Part shown: one piece after another, positions 22,826 to 31,259 of the stretch | How the letters are laid out: every line of letters begins with the position of its first letter | How positions within the stretch are numbered: position 1 is the stretch's first letter | Origin: an uncultured Clostridia bacterium | GTDB taxonomy: Bacteria > Bacillota > Clostridia > Oscillospirales > CAG-272 | DNA length: 38,415 nt | Assembly: GCA_947627475.1 (NCBI GenBank) | Contig: CANQWE010000014.1 | Location: 1-38,415 of the forward strand | Direction of reading: 5' to 3' | Program-made: the position numbers and the translations under genes | Notes under the pieces: model-generated | The model's input: the letters and a program-made list of their open reading frames with translations, nothing else | What the model was told of the DNA's origin: nothing | Databases searched by the model: none

Positions 22826-23986
22826 TCACTTCTGTTCCATAAGTCTCCATCGGGTGCACTGCAGGCTGGTCCAATATTCGCCGGGAATCGGATGATAATA
22901 CAGCGTAAGAATCGAACCGTCGGAAAGCTCCACCGACGCCGGATAGCCCATATCCTTCTGATTTCCAAGCCGATGATCCAATGCATAGTCCTGCGTCCAT
23001 GTTTTGCCTGAATCATAGCTGACAGCAGCACGCTCACAGCGGATGCCGTCCGTACGGCAGCTATAGGAACAGATCACCGCGCCCGAGGAATGTACCATCA
23101 GATGAGGCGGGCTGCCATCCACACCGATGCCGGTAGGTTTGGACCAGGTTTTGCCCTTGTCGTGGGAATAAGTAATGAACACTGTAAATGCAGGATCCAT
23201 CTCCTCTTTGTGGGTACGGATCGCGCCCATCAATCTTCCGTCGGGCAGCTCCACTACGTGGGGTTCAAACATATTGTACGCGTTGATCGTTTCGCCGCCG
23301 GGCCCCACTGTATCAGGTACCTCTCCTGCAAAATCCCAGGTGTATCCGCCGTCGGTACTGGTATAGCAGGTGATGGGAGGACGCACCTCATTGCCGTTTT
23401 CATCTTTGTATGTATAGCTGTCGTTATACAGCATATTGCCAAGGTATACCAGGGTTCCATCTTTGCATACAGAGGGACCGTGGGGGCCAAGTATGGGAAT
23501 GCGAACGGGATCGCTCCACGTTACCCCATAGTCGTCGCTCATCATTACAAAGGAGCCGGCGCATGCAAAATACTCTTCCTCCGGAAGCAGCTTCCAGGCC
23601 TTGGAAAATCCTGCAACAATTGCCTTATCAGCAGCGCCAAACCAATCATACCCTTGAATATGGTCATGATAATTTGCAGGCGCCTCTGAAAACCAGCTGA
23701 CAATTAATTTGCCGCCGCCCAGATAACAGATGCCCATATCCCGGTCATCTACATAGGAATCGTTTAGGACCATGGGCTTTGTCCAGGTTTTTCCCTCATC
23801 ATAGCTTATGTACATACAGTTTTTGCCGCAGGGATCCACATGAGACAGGCGCATAGAAGACGCAACTGCATAGAGCACACCCCGGTCATCCATGCAGACA
23901 GACGGCCAGCCGTTGTATTTAAAAAATTTATTTCCTTTATCGGTAGTAACCCGATAATGCTGGACTTCTGGTGTGTAAATTTTCAT
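22826..23986 (-). CDS. BNR-repeat (sialidase-fold) protein, paralogue B
   Basis: A 386-residue near-copy of the preceding entry. Both share long identical stretches from NKFFKYNGWPSVCMDDRG onward, and differ mostly in the blade around residues 125-160 and at the C-terminus (CTRWRLMEQK). Asp boxes are SYDEGKTW, SDDYGVTW, STDGGYTW, SHDKGKTW and SYDSGKTW. No signal peptide is visible. The start at 23986 (MKIYTPEVQHYR) has AAAGGAA upstream; the in-frame start at 24073 lies inside the third BNR gene. It is the middle gene of a three-gene run. Retention of both copies with intact motifs suggests selection, perhaps for different substrates. Confidence 0.85.
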   Translation of the reverse strand: MKIYTPEVQHYRVTTDKGNKFFKYNGWPSVCMDDRGVLYAVASSMRLSHVDPCGKNCMYISYDEGKTWTKPMVLNDSYVDDRDMGICYLGGGKLIVSWFSEAPANYHDHIQGYDWFGAADKAIVAGFSKAWKLLPEEEYFACAGSFVMMSDDYGVTWSDPVRIPILGPHGPSVCKDGTLVYLGNMLYNDSYTYKDENGNEVRPPITCYTSTDGGYTWDFAGEVPDTVGPGGETINAYNMFEPHVVELPDGRLMGAIRTHKEEMDPAFTVFITYSHDKGKTWSKPTGIGVDGSPPHLMVHSSGAVICSYSCRTDGIRCERAAVSYDSGKTWTQDYALDHRLGNQKDMGYPASVELSDGSILTLYYHPIPGEYWTSLQCTRWRLMEQK

Positions 23987-24017
23987 ATTGTTTCCTTTCG
24001 TGTTTGCATGATGCATT

Positions 24018-25100
24018 TTATAAAGCCTTTGCCTCTCTTTGCAGATGTATATAACGGATTCCCTTCTTATCACCTTGCTGATACCAAAGAGTTACCAAAA
24101 AGGTGTCATCGGGCAAAACGGTTACGTGCGGTTCGCCAAAAGAAAAATCCGTCCACTGGTCAAAATCGCCGCTGCTTTCCCCAAGCGTTGCGGCCTGTGC
24201 CAGCCATACGGGCTCGTTTTCCAAAAGATGGACCCCGCTTTCATCCGGACGCTCCATAGCCAGCCAAACACCTACAGGAGATGTTTTACGCTGGTTATAA
24301 GCAATGAGAACCGTGTTGTCCTTCCATGCACACATACCGGTACTTTGCCCGCGAAAAGGCTGTGCAAATGGGCCGGAAAATGTGGCGCCATCGTCAGAAG
24401 AGAGAAGATATTGATTGGAATTCTCACTTGCAGTCTGCCATGTGGATACCATAAGACGGCCGTCTGTCAGCCGGACGATCCAGCTCTCCGCGTATTCACT
24501 GGGAGGGGGAACCTGAGCAAATTTGGAACCGGTAAACGTCTTGCCGCCATCTTTACTTTGCATCATTACCATGCAGCACGTATCCGTTTTTCCATGCTGT
24601 TCGATTGTAGGATAAGGAGCGTAAATCATTGTAAGCGTCCCATCCGCATCCCCCAGCATGCCACCGGGCTGTTCCGCGGACCCGTAATATGGAAGCTCCA
24701 CGCCCCTGGGAAATGGGAAATTGTAGCCGTCTTCGGAAATAGAAAATGCCAGCTGATTTTCTTTCATGCCCCCTACTTCGTCGGACCAGAAGGATTCCCC
24801 AGGCTTTTCGATGGAAAACCACATGCCCGCGATCGATATCCTGCTGTCCGCCATGGAGCGCACAGATGCAAAATAAGATTTCTTTCCTGCCAGTTCAGGC
24901 CATATCTGCTTGCTTTCACTCCAATGATAACCGTCTTTGGAGTAAGACACCATAGGCATAAAATCGTTTGCACCTCCCCTGGAATTTAGCATGAATGTAC
25001 AAATAAGATTCCCATCGGGGAGAATGGCAGTTCTGGGACCGCTGGCAGCGAGGGCCTGCGTCGTATGAAATATATCCCCTTCAGCTATTTTACGAAACAT
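24018..25100 (-). CDS. BNR-repeat (sialidase-fold) protein, divergent member
   Basis: A 360-residue cytoplasmic propeller protein, distant from the two paralogues downstream. Degenerate Asp boxes include SYSKDGYHW, SISEDGYNF, SKDGGKTF and SSDDGATF. GEPHVTVLPDDTFLVTLWYQ matches the EPHVVELPDG position of the paralogues. The family suggests a glycoside hydrolase or related sugar-acting enzyme, but the substrate is not deducible. The start at 25100 has AAAGG eight bases upstream. It heads the operon: 31 bp separate its stop from paralogue B. A possible promoter (TTGCTA-17-TATCCT) lies in the A/T-rich stretch before it. Confidence 0.8.
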   Translation of the reverse strand: MFRKIAEGDIFHTTQALAASGPRTAILPDGNLICTFMLNSRGGANDFMPMVSYSKDGYHWSESKQIWPELAGKKSYFASVRSMADSRISIAGMWFSIEKPGESFWSDEVGGMKENQLAFSISEDGYNFPFPRGVELPYYGSAEQPGGMLGDADGTLTMIYAPYPTIEQHGKTDTCCMVMMQSKDGGKTFTGSKFAQVPPPSEYAESWIVRLTDGRLMVSTWQTASENSNQYLLSSDDGATFSGPFAQPFRGQSTGMCAWKDNTVLIAYNQRKTSPVGVWLAMERPDESGVHLLENEPVWLAQAATLGESSGDFDQWTDFSFGEPHVTVLPDDTFLVTLWYQQGDKKGIRYIHLQREAKAL

Positions 25101-25302
25101 AGTGTCTACCTTTCATTGCTTTCAATTCTGGTTATTAGGATAACAAAAAGTTTAATAAATAGCAAGAGTATTTTGGTGTTTTAAGCACTGTTTTTTGTTG
25201 CTTTCATGGACAAAATTTGTTCTAAAAGTCCTTTGCATCTTTTCTGAACTTATTGGGCTGGTTTCAATCAGGCTTTCCATGTAAAAGTCAGTTATTTACA
25301 AT

Positions 25303-25335
25303 GATACGGCGCCTTTCGAAGAAAGGCGCCGTATC
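25303..25335 (-). other. Perfect 15-bp hairpin after cysK
   Basis: GATACGGCGCCTTTC/GAAAGGCGCCGTATC with a 3-base loop, starting 10 bases after the cysK stop. No T-run follows on the minus strand, so termination would rest on stem strength. It could instead protect the 3' end. Confidence 0.55.
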
Positions 25336-25344
25336 TTGCCTCTT

Positions 25345-26277
25345 CTATTCACCCGCAAACAGCGGGGTAGAAAAGTATCGCTCTGCTGTATCCGGTAAAA
25401 TCGTCACCACCGTTTTTCCCGGTCCCAGCTTTTTTGCAAGCTTCAGTGCCGCACATACATTGGTACCGGCAGAAATCCCGCACATCATCCCTTCCAGACG
25501 TGCCAACTGCCGGGCCGTTCCAAGGGCTTCCTCATCGGTAACAATACAAACCTGGCTGTATATATCACAGTTGAGGATGGGAGGAATCAAACCGTCCCCA
25601 ATGCCCATCTGAATATGGGTACCGATGTTGCCTCCCGCCAGTATGGCAGCGTTCTCCGGCTCCACAGCCCAGATTTCTATATCCGGATTTTGCGCCCGCA
25701 GCACTTCTCCAATTCCGGTGATGGTGCCACCAGTGCCAATTCCGGAGCAAAAGCCGTGGATAGGTCCAGCCACCTGCTCTAACAGCTCTACACCTGTGTG
25801 ATGCCTGTGTGCCATAGGATTGGCTGTATTTTCAAACTGCTGGGGAACAAATACTTTCGGATCCTCCTTTGCCATAGCAAGAGCACGGCGGAGACATTCC
25901 TCAATACAGTCTCCGATATTTCCTGCGTCATGTACCAAGATCACTTGTGCGCCATAATGCTGCACCAGCTTGCGCCGCTCTTCACTGACAGAGTCCGGCA
26001 TAATAATGACGGTCCGGTATCCCCGAACCGCGCCCACCAGCGCCAGTCCAATGCCCTGGTTTCCACTGGTGGGCTCTACGATCGTAGTCCCCGGTCCGAT
26101 CAGTCCCCGCTTTTCCGCGTCCAAAATCATATTGTATGCTGTTCTGGTTTTAATGGATCCCCCTACGTTCAGCCCTTCAAATTTTACCAAAACTTCCGCC
26201 ATATTTGGTTCGGTTATTCTGGATAGCCGAATCACCGGGGTATGTCCAATCGCTTCTAATATATTGCTGCAAATCAT
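25345..26277 (-). CDS. cysK: Cysteine synthase (O-acetylserine sulfhydrylase family)
   Basis: Fold-type II PLP enzyme that replaces the acetyl group of O-acetylserine with sulfide to make cysteine, the substrate of IscS. The 310-residue length is normal. The PLP lysine is Lys43 in NVGGSIKTR, where most CysK proteins have NPGGSVKDR. The substrate loop is PTSGNQG (69-75) against the usual PTSGNTG. The phosphate loop is GTGGT (181-185), and CGISAGTN is near the C-terminus. These changes leave some doubt about the natural substrate. The start at 26277 (ATG with GGAG six bases upstream) is chosen over an in-frame TTG at 26289. It is monocistronic with its own promoter. Confidence 0.9.
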   Translation of the reverse strand: MICSNILEAIGHTPVIRLSRITEPNMAEVLVKFEGLNVGGSIKTRTAYNMILDAEKRGLIGPGTTIVEPTSGNQGIGLALVGAVRGYRTVIIMPDSVSEERRKLVQHYGAQVILVHDAGNIGDCIEECLRRALAMAKEDPKVFVPQQFENTANPMAHRHHTGVELLEQVAGPIHGFCSGIGTGGTITGIGEVLRAQNPDIEIWAVEPENAAILAGGNIGTHIQMGIGDGLIPPILNCDIYSQVCIVTDEEALGTARQLARLEGMMCGISAGTNVCAALKLAKKLGPGKTVVTILPDTAERYFSTPLFAGE

Positions 26278-26317
26278 ATGTATCTCCAATTGCCTGTGGG
26301 CATTCTAATCTTTTAAC

Positions 26318-26346
26318 ATTATACACACATGCACGCTGGATTGCAA
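26318..26346 (-). promoter_or_regulatory. Sigma-A promoter of cysK
   Basis: On the minus strand TTGCAA (26346-26341), a 17-base spacer and TATAAT (26323-26318), giving a leader of about 35 bases with no room for a riboswitch. Confidence 0.8.
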
Positions 26347-26419
26347 CAGCATCTCCCATATTTCCCCTCGGCAGTTTTTCCTTCATTGCTTTTCTGATGG
26401 ATCTATTGCAAATGCGTGA

Positions 26420-26480
26420 CAGCCTTTTCCCCCACTCGCTGCGCTCGCCACCGTCCAAGCATCTCGGGGGCGAGCTGCTT
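26420..26480. repeat. Partial copy of the dispersed repeat, copy 3
   Basis: TTTTCCCCCACTCGCTGCGCTCGCC matches module A of copies 1 and 2 but is then followed by AAGCATCTCGGGGGCGAGCT. That is the reverse complement, with few changes, of the 20-bp unit repeated at 38133-38212. It links the module A repeats to the tandem array. The rest of 26347-26651 shows no gene. Confidence 0.6.
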
Positions 26481-26651
26481 CATCCAGTGGATTACGTTGC
26501 AGCGGGAGAATCTTTCCAAAAAATCCGTTACAATAGTGCCGCAAAGGTCTTCCGTATTCTGCAGGCGGTTACCGGCTGTCCGTGATCCGGCACGGACATG
26601 CTACAGACTTTTGCAAAACTATTTTGCCTAAGTTGCGGCAAGGAGGAGCAA

Positions 26652-27800
26652 ATGGAGGAAGTAAGATATAAAATAAACCTGGATGTACAGCAGGGAGGGA
26701 TCCAGCAAACATTGGCGGGACTGCGTGTGGGAGAAGCCCTGTCCAGAACGGTATGTATTCATCTGGTGGAGAGGGGAGCGGCGTATCAAGTGCCGGCGGG
26801 ATGCACTGTCACCATGTACCTGAAAAAGCCGGACGGTACAGCCAGCTACAGCACATGCACTGTGGAGAACGGCGCCGTCTTTCATACCTTTACCTCCGGG
26901 GAGACTGCGGTACCAGGAGAGGTTCTGTGCGAGGTACGGATCGTATCCGTAGAAGGAGAAAAGACTACCGTACTGTCGTCACCCCAATTTGGCGTTATTG
27001 TGGAGGATGTGCTGCAGGATGACGATGCCATCGCGTCTGCCAACGAATATTCAGCGCTGACAGATGCAATTGCAGATATGCACCTCAAAGGAGAAGCGGC
27101 ATTAGAGGCAGCCCAAAACGCAAATACAGCAGCGGATGAAGTACGCGCGCTGCTGCCGAGCAAAGCGACAACATATGTACTGCAGTGGACAGAAGAGCGG
27201 GGAACGGAAGAATATGAAGCGGTGGCAGCGTACAACAAGGGGGTACTGCAGGAAATCGAAGCAGCGCCACTTGGAAGCTGTCATATTGTACTGCAGGATG
27301 GACAGCAGGAGTATCCTCTGTGCAGAATGATATATGAAGGAGGGGTAAGCAAGTATTGCTTTGCAGGACCGCTGGATCCAATGTATGTCCCGTTTGAAAA
27401 TATTGTGCAGTATGAGCCTGAGACAGCCGAATGTGAACTGACGAAGGCGTTTACAGCGAACAATGAAACAATGGAGATAGGAAATCTCCTGCCGCCTACC
27501 ACAACAATGACAGCAGCATGGCTTCAGTCCAAGGTGGACAAGGTGACCGGGAAGGGACTATCGGCGAACGATTATACAACTGAGGAAAAAACAAAACTTG
27601 CGGGGATCGCGGAGGGAGCGAACCTTTATGTCCATCCAACGGCGTCCAGCGCGGGCGCCATGGGATTGTATAAGGTGGCTATAGACGGTGCAGGACATAT
27701 ATCCGAAAAAACGGCAGCTACCAAAGAGGATATAACGCCTCTGCTGGATATGGAAGCGATTATCGCGGCCTTTCCGGATGCAATGGAGGTGAGATACTGA
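26652..27800 (+). CDS. Phage baseplate upper protein / tail-fibre-type protein (BppU-like N-terminus)
   Basis: A 382-residue protein. Residues 1-130 (EVRYKINLDVQQGGIQQTLAGLRVGE to VLSSPQFGVIVEDV) resemble the N-terminal domain of phage BppU baseplate proteins. A short helical linker follows (SALTDAIADMHLKGEAALEAAQNANTAADEV split across 160-190). VDKVTGKGLSANDYTTEEK and TKLAGIAEGAN near 295-325 are a motif common in Firmicute phage tail fibres. AAGGAGGAG precedes the start at 26652. It overlaps the next gene by one base. No capsid, terminase or integrase gene is present, so this is an isolated cassette, either a prophage remnant or a domesticated tail-like protein. Confidence 0.7.
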   Translation: MEEVRYKINLDVQQGGIQQTLAGLRVGEALSRTVCIHLVERGAAYQVPAGCTVTMYLKKPDGTASYSTCTVENGAVFHTFTSGETAVPGEVLCEVRIVSVEGEKTTVLSSPQFGVIVEDVLQDDDAIASANEYSALTDAIADMHLKGEAALEAAQNANTAADEVRALLPSKATTYVLQWTEERGTEEYEAVAAYNKGVLQEIEAAPLGSCHIVLQDGQQEYPLCRMIYEGGVSKYCFAGPLDPMYVPFENIVQYEPETAECELTKAFTANNETMEIGNLLPPTTTMTAAWLQSKVDKVTGKGLSANDYTTEEKTKLAGIAEGANLYVHPTASSAGAMGLYKVAIDGAGHISEKTAATKEDITPLLDMEAIIAAFPDAMEVRY

Positions 27801-28270
27801 TGGCGGTGCGAAGAATTGAGGACAGCGCGCTTACAGCGGTGGCGGATGCAATCCGTGAGAAAACAGGGAGCACGGATACAATGACAGTAGGGGACATGCC
27901 GGCTGCTATCGCGTCGATTACGGCGGGTGGCGGTCTGCCGGATAACATGGCGGTGGGAAGCTTTACCTGTCCGGGGGAGCATAGCGCCCTCGGAAACTTC
28001 ACGATAGAGCACGGGCTGGGTACAGTTCCGCGGGCTGTTCTTGTGTGGAAAGCGACAGAATTGGCGGATAAGACGCTCACAGGAATGGTATGCTTTTCCC
28101 ATGAATCTGTCTGCACTTTGTACAACGGCGCGGCTTCCAGCAAGGTTGCCGAAGGGGTGGCGGCCGCACTGACAGAAACGACTTTTCTTATACCGTCTCC
28201 AAGCGGCACATCTGTCAGTTCATCTGTTTGGATCGGTACTTACAACTGGGCCGCTATTGGGGCATTGTGA
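27800..28270 (+). CDS. Phage tail-fibre-associated protein
   Basis: A 156-residue protein whose first 45 residues (LTAVADAIREKTGSTDTMTVGDMPAAIASI in pieces) carry a repeat common at the start of Firmicute phage tail-fibre and receptor-binding proteins. The rest (GSFTCPGEHSALGNFTIEHGLG onward) looks beta-rich with no recognised catalytic motif. The start at 27800 shares one base with the stop of the upstream gene (TGATG), and GGAGGTGAG lies just before it. A strong terminator follows at once. The two genes form one unit. A receptor-binding tip role is plausible but unproven. Confidence 0.6.
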   Translation: MAVRRIEDSALTAVADAIREKTGSTDTMTVGDMPAAIASITAGGGLPDNMAVGSFTCPGEHSALGNFTIEHGLGTVPRAVLVWKATELADKTLTGMVCFSHESVCTLYNGAASSKVAEGVAAALTETTFLIPSPSGTSVSSSVWIGTYNWAAIGAL

Positions 28271-28301
28271 AAAAACTGCCGGCTATGCCGGCGGTTTTTT
28301 T
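28271..28301 (+). terminator. Terminator of the tail-gene cassette
   Basis: AACTGCCGGC-TAT-GCCGGCGGTT stem followed by TTTTTTT, directly after the stop codon. Confidence 0.92.
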
Positions 28302-28538
28302 ATCTATGGTAATTTCAATAGAGGTGATACGGTAAGAGCACGGTGCTTCAGATGATTGGCGTTATAAAACAGCAGCATGCGGAGAATCACGGTAAGCAGG
28401 AATTTTAGTTTTCCCCAGAAAAAGGAGAGCTGAAAAACTGGCCCGTACCAGAAGCGCAGTGCTGTGTATATACATGCCATCCGCAGAGCGTCTTGTCTGT
28501 CTAAACCGGTTAGGTTACCGTTACAAAGCCGGACCTGT

Positions 28539-28799
28539 TTATACGACGCTCTCGTACAAGCCCGGCTGCAGCTTTACAACACTTATACCAGCATTATTTA
28601 CACCGTCCGAATTGTAAAATTCGATCTCATATGTGTCGCTGAAATCAAGTGTTAAGGCAAATTCCCATTTTTCATTGCAAAACAGTTTTTCGCACAAGCC
28701 GAAAAGGGGGGTATGTGCCACTATGGATTTTCTTCTCCGGTAATTTTCTTTACAAGCGCCCATGCGGCCTTTGTGAATTTTACCTTTATTATATAGCAT
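28539..28799 (-). pseudogene. Short ORF, probable gene fragment
   Basis: An 86-codon frame whose second half (KWEFALTLDFSDTYEIEFY, then GISVVKLQPGLYESVV) has the composition of a beta-rich protein, while the first part is basic and unstructured. No family is recognised. No ribosome site is convincing. It may be the 3' remnant of the same broken gene as 28950-29326. Confidence 0.3.
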
Positions 28800-28949
28800 G
28801 CAGGAGACTACAGAACAGTAATTCCATCCGGTTGATTCCTTTCCGATGTTTCCTGGCAGTGCATCAGGGAACGCCGCGCATTTTTTCTATGGTTGCATTC
28901 CTTGTAATGAATACTGAGGCACAGCATGGAATCCGGTGACAAGCTGTTT

Positions 28950-29326
28950 TTATATTTTTATATCCAGGTTGAAAAAGTGAAAAGGATTGGCACCGGAGCC
29001 TTCGTCCCCATTATCAGCTTCCGCTTTATAGCATGCATACAGGGTTTTCGTTTTATTAAGGATTTGAAATTCTACGCCTTCAATCCACTATATTTTTTTA
29101 CAATCTGTTCCATACGAAATTCCTCTTTTGTTATTTTTTCCTGCAATTTCACGTTGCCTGGGCAGGAAAACGTATAAAAAATTTTATTATACAAACGCGC
29201 AGAATGCAACAGCTGGCCAGCGCCAGTGAAGAAGTTAAAAATAGAACCCTCACCCGCAATCGTATAAAATTCCGGAAGCCCAGTACACATACATACTTCG
29301 TCATAAACAGCGATGGTATAAAACAA
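28950..29326 (-). pseudogene. Frameshifted gene remnant of unknown family
   Basis: Reading the minus strand from 29326 gives FYTIAGEGSIFNFF to EEFRMEQIVKKYSGLK, then a stop at 29072. Shifting frame near 29085 continues GVEFQILNKTKTLYACYKAEADN and GANPFHFFNLDIKI, ending at 28950. Both parts have protein-like composition (amphipathic strands and helices), which suggests one broken gene. The family is not recognised. Confidence 0.35.
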
Positions 29327-29369
29327 AAATATGCCAAATCAATGTTCCAGCCTCATGCCGCTGTTTGAT

Positions 29370-30590
29370 TTATAGGCTTATCTGGAACCGGACCCTATCA
29401 TTACCTAAAGAAAACGCTCGAATTTCACCGTGATGTTTTTCAACGATAGCTTTAGCGATTGAAAGCCCTATGCCAAAACCACCCCCGTACGTTCTCGCTT
29501 TGTCCGCACGATAAAACCGGTCGAACAGCCGATCAAGCTCTATGCTGCCTACGGCCATATAAGAATTATCGACCAAGATGATCGGGTGTTTTCCTCCTCG
29601 GAGAGTTACTCTTATCATTCCCTCCGGATCGCAGTACTTTACAGCATTATCCATCAAAATAGAAATAAGCTGTCGTATGGCCGCCTCATTTCCATGGTAG
29701 TTAATATGGTCAGGAACATCTGTCAGAACCCTTTTCTGCTGATTACTGATATGCTGCGCAAATGCAGATACGGTATCCAGAACAACTTCGCTGAGTGAAA
29801 AAGGTTCTTTGGTAAGTTTGGTGTTATCCTCATCCATTCGGGCGAGAGATACAAGACGATTTACCAGTTCCGTCATGATTTTAGCTTCTTCCCGAATATC
29901 AGAAAGCCATTCATTTGCTCCGATTTCCGTTTCCATAATGTCAAGATTGGTACGAATCAATGTCAGGGGTGTTTTAAGTTCATGATTGGCGTCGGTAATA
30001 AATTGTTTTTGTTTTTCATAGCTCTCAGCCGCAGGTTTAACAGCCTTTCGGGAAATGAGAATAATCAAAATAATAATCACAATACTGCTTGCGGCGAAAA
30101 CCAATGAGGCGGCAAGCATAAACTGTTGGTTACTTTGTTTGGTGTTCAATCCGTTTATGAATACGACAGCCTGCCCTACCCCCGTATCATATTTTTTATA
30201 TCGGAAATCGTCTATCCATCCGCGCTCTTTCGCATGCTCCAACACCTTTTTAGCATAGTCAATCGCCTCGTCCCGTGATACGCTGGCAATCGATCGAATA
30301 TCCACAGACAAGACGGTTCCATTTTGGTCAAATCGCACAGTGAAAAAACGAGTAGTAAAAGGGGACTCCATATTTAGTCCATTGGGCATAGGAGGATTGG
30401 GGGCGTTGCTGAATTCATCCCACTGGGGAAAAGTCCCGTCATTGAAGGACACAATATCGGCAAGCATATCGAGGGATTGATTGGTCTGCATAGATGTGAC
30501 CAAGTAGATGGATATAAACAATACAACAAAAACTGCTGTAAACGAGAGGATGCATATTTTTATAAATTTTTTCCGCAACTTATAAATCAT
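29370..30590 (-). CDS. Two-component sensor histidine kinase
   Basis: A 406-residue membrane kinase. TM1 is at about 12-33, an extracellular sensor domain of about 120 residues follows, and TM2 lies at about 158-180. Then come a short linker, the H-box FITDANHELKTPL with phospho-His203, the N-box LISILMDNAVKYC, and the G-box YGGGFGIGLSIAKAIVEKH. It is an OmpR-partner-type (HisKA/HATPase_c) kinase. The start at 30590 (MIYKLRKK) has GGAG eight bases upstream and lies inside the 3' end of the response-regulator gene; the upstream in-frame start at 30638 is less likely. Its partner is frameshifted. The divergent MacAB-type efflux operon is the obvious target. Confidence 0.94.
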   Translation of the reverse strand: MIYKLRKKFIKICILSFTAVFVVLFISIYLVTSMQTNQSLDMLADIVSFNDGTFPQWDEFSNAPNPPMPNGLNMESPFTTRFFTVRFDQNGTVLSVDIRSIASVSRDEAIDYAKKVLEHAKERGWIDDFRYKKYDTGVGQAVVFINGLNTKQSNQQFMLAASLVFAASSIVIIILIILISRKAVKPAAESYEKQKQFITDANHELKTPLTLIRTNLDIMETEIGANEWLSDIREEAKIMTELVNRLVSLARMDEDNTKLTKEPFSLSEVVLDTVSAFAQHISNQQKRVLTDVPDHINYHGNEAAIRQLISILMDNAVKYCDPEGMIRVTLRGGKHPIILVDNSYMAVGSIELDRLFDRFYRADKARTYGGGFGIGLSIAKAIVEKHHGEIRAFSLGNDRVRFQISL

Positions 30591-31259
30591 TGATTTTCTC
30601 CAACTTATATCCGGCTCCCCGAATAAATCGAATTTCAATGTTTGCCTTCATGGAAACAAGCTTTTTACGGATATTGGAAATGTGTACCCAAATTACACTA
30701 ACATCCACATCGCTCTCCCACCCCCAAACATGGGACATAAAATCATCAATCGGGATGATGAAATTGGGGCGCTCCATAAGCATTTCCATAATTTGAAACT
30801 CCCGACCGCTCAAAGCTATTTTCTCGTTTCCAAATTGGAGTTCGTAGGTGGAACGGTTTAAAATGAGCTCCCCAAATTTGCATAGATCCGGTACAAAATT
30901 GTCACGCCTTCGAAGCATCGCCCTGACGCGTGCAAGCAATTCCGGTGTAGAAAATGGTTTTGGCAGATAATCATCGGCTCCAGCATCCAGGCCCTCTACC
31001 CGCTGATCGATTTCTGTTTTAGCTGTTAAAAACAATGCAGGCGTAGAAACTCCGTCTCCCGCAGGCGTTTTAATACTTCAACTCCATCCAATCCAGGCAT
31101 CATAATATCCAAAATCAGCCCGTCATATTCTTCACTTTCTGCATAGGTGAGTGCATCCATCCCATTTGAAACAACGTCTACCATATACTGGTTGGATTCA
31201 AAAATGTGTTTTAAGGACTTTAATAGTCTTGTATCATCCTCTGCGATTAGTAAACGCAT
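30580..31259 (-). pseudogene. OmpR-family response regulator, -1 frameshift
   Basis: The receiver half (31259 to about 31053) begins MRLLIAEDD with acidic residues 7-9 and phospho-acceptor Asp51 in LILDIMMPG. It then runs into a stop shortly after LKRLRET. The continuation FLTAKTEIDQRVEGLDAGADDYLPKPF and the winged-helix domain (VSVIWVHISNIRKKL, FIRGAGYKLEKI) sit in another frame (31035-30580). Adding one G to the GG at 31052-31053 restores LRETGVSTPALFLTAKTE, exactly the family pattern. So one base is missing here: a true mutation, a phase-variable site or a sequencing error. All other motifs are intact. AAGGAG precedes the start at 31259. The kinase gene overlaps its end. Confidence 0.88.

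Larger units (their letters stand above)
28302..29369. other. Decayed interval without an intact gene
   Basis: About 1.07 kb with lower G+C than most of the window. It contains only short frames; the two minus-strand stretches listed separately (28539-28799 and 28950-29326) look like remnants of coding sequence. No RNA gene or repeat was recognised. Confidence 0.5.

Noticed and set aside
30580-31259. Two separate genes, a stand-alone receiver and a DNA-binding protein
   Set aside because: The receiver lacks its C-terminal part and the second frame starts in mid-receiver (FLTAKTEID); a single missing base explains both.
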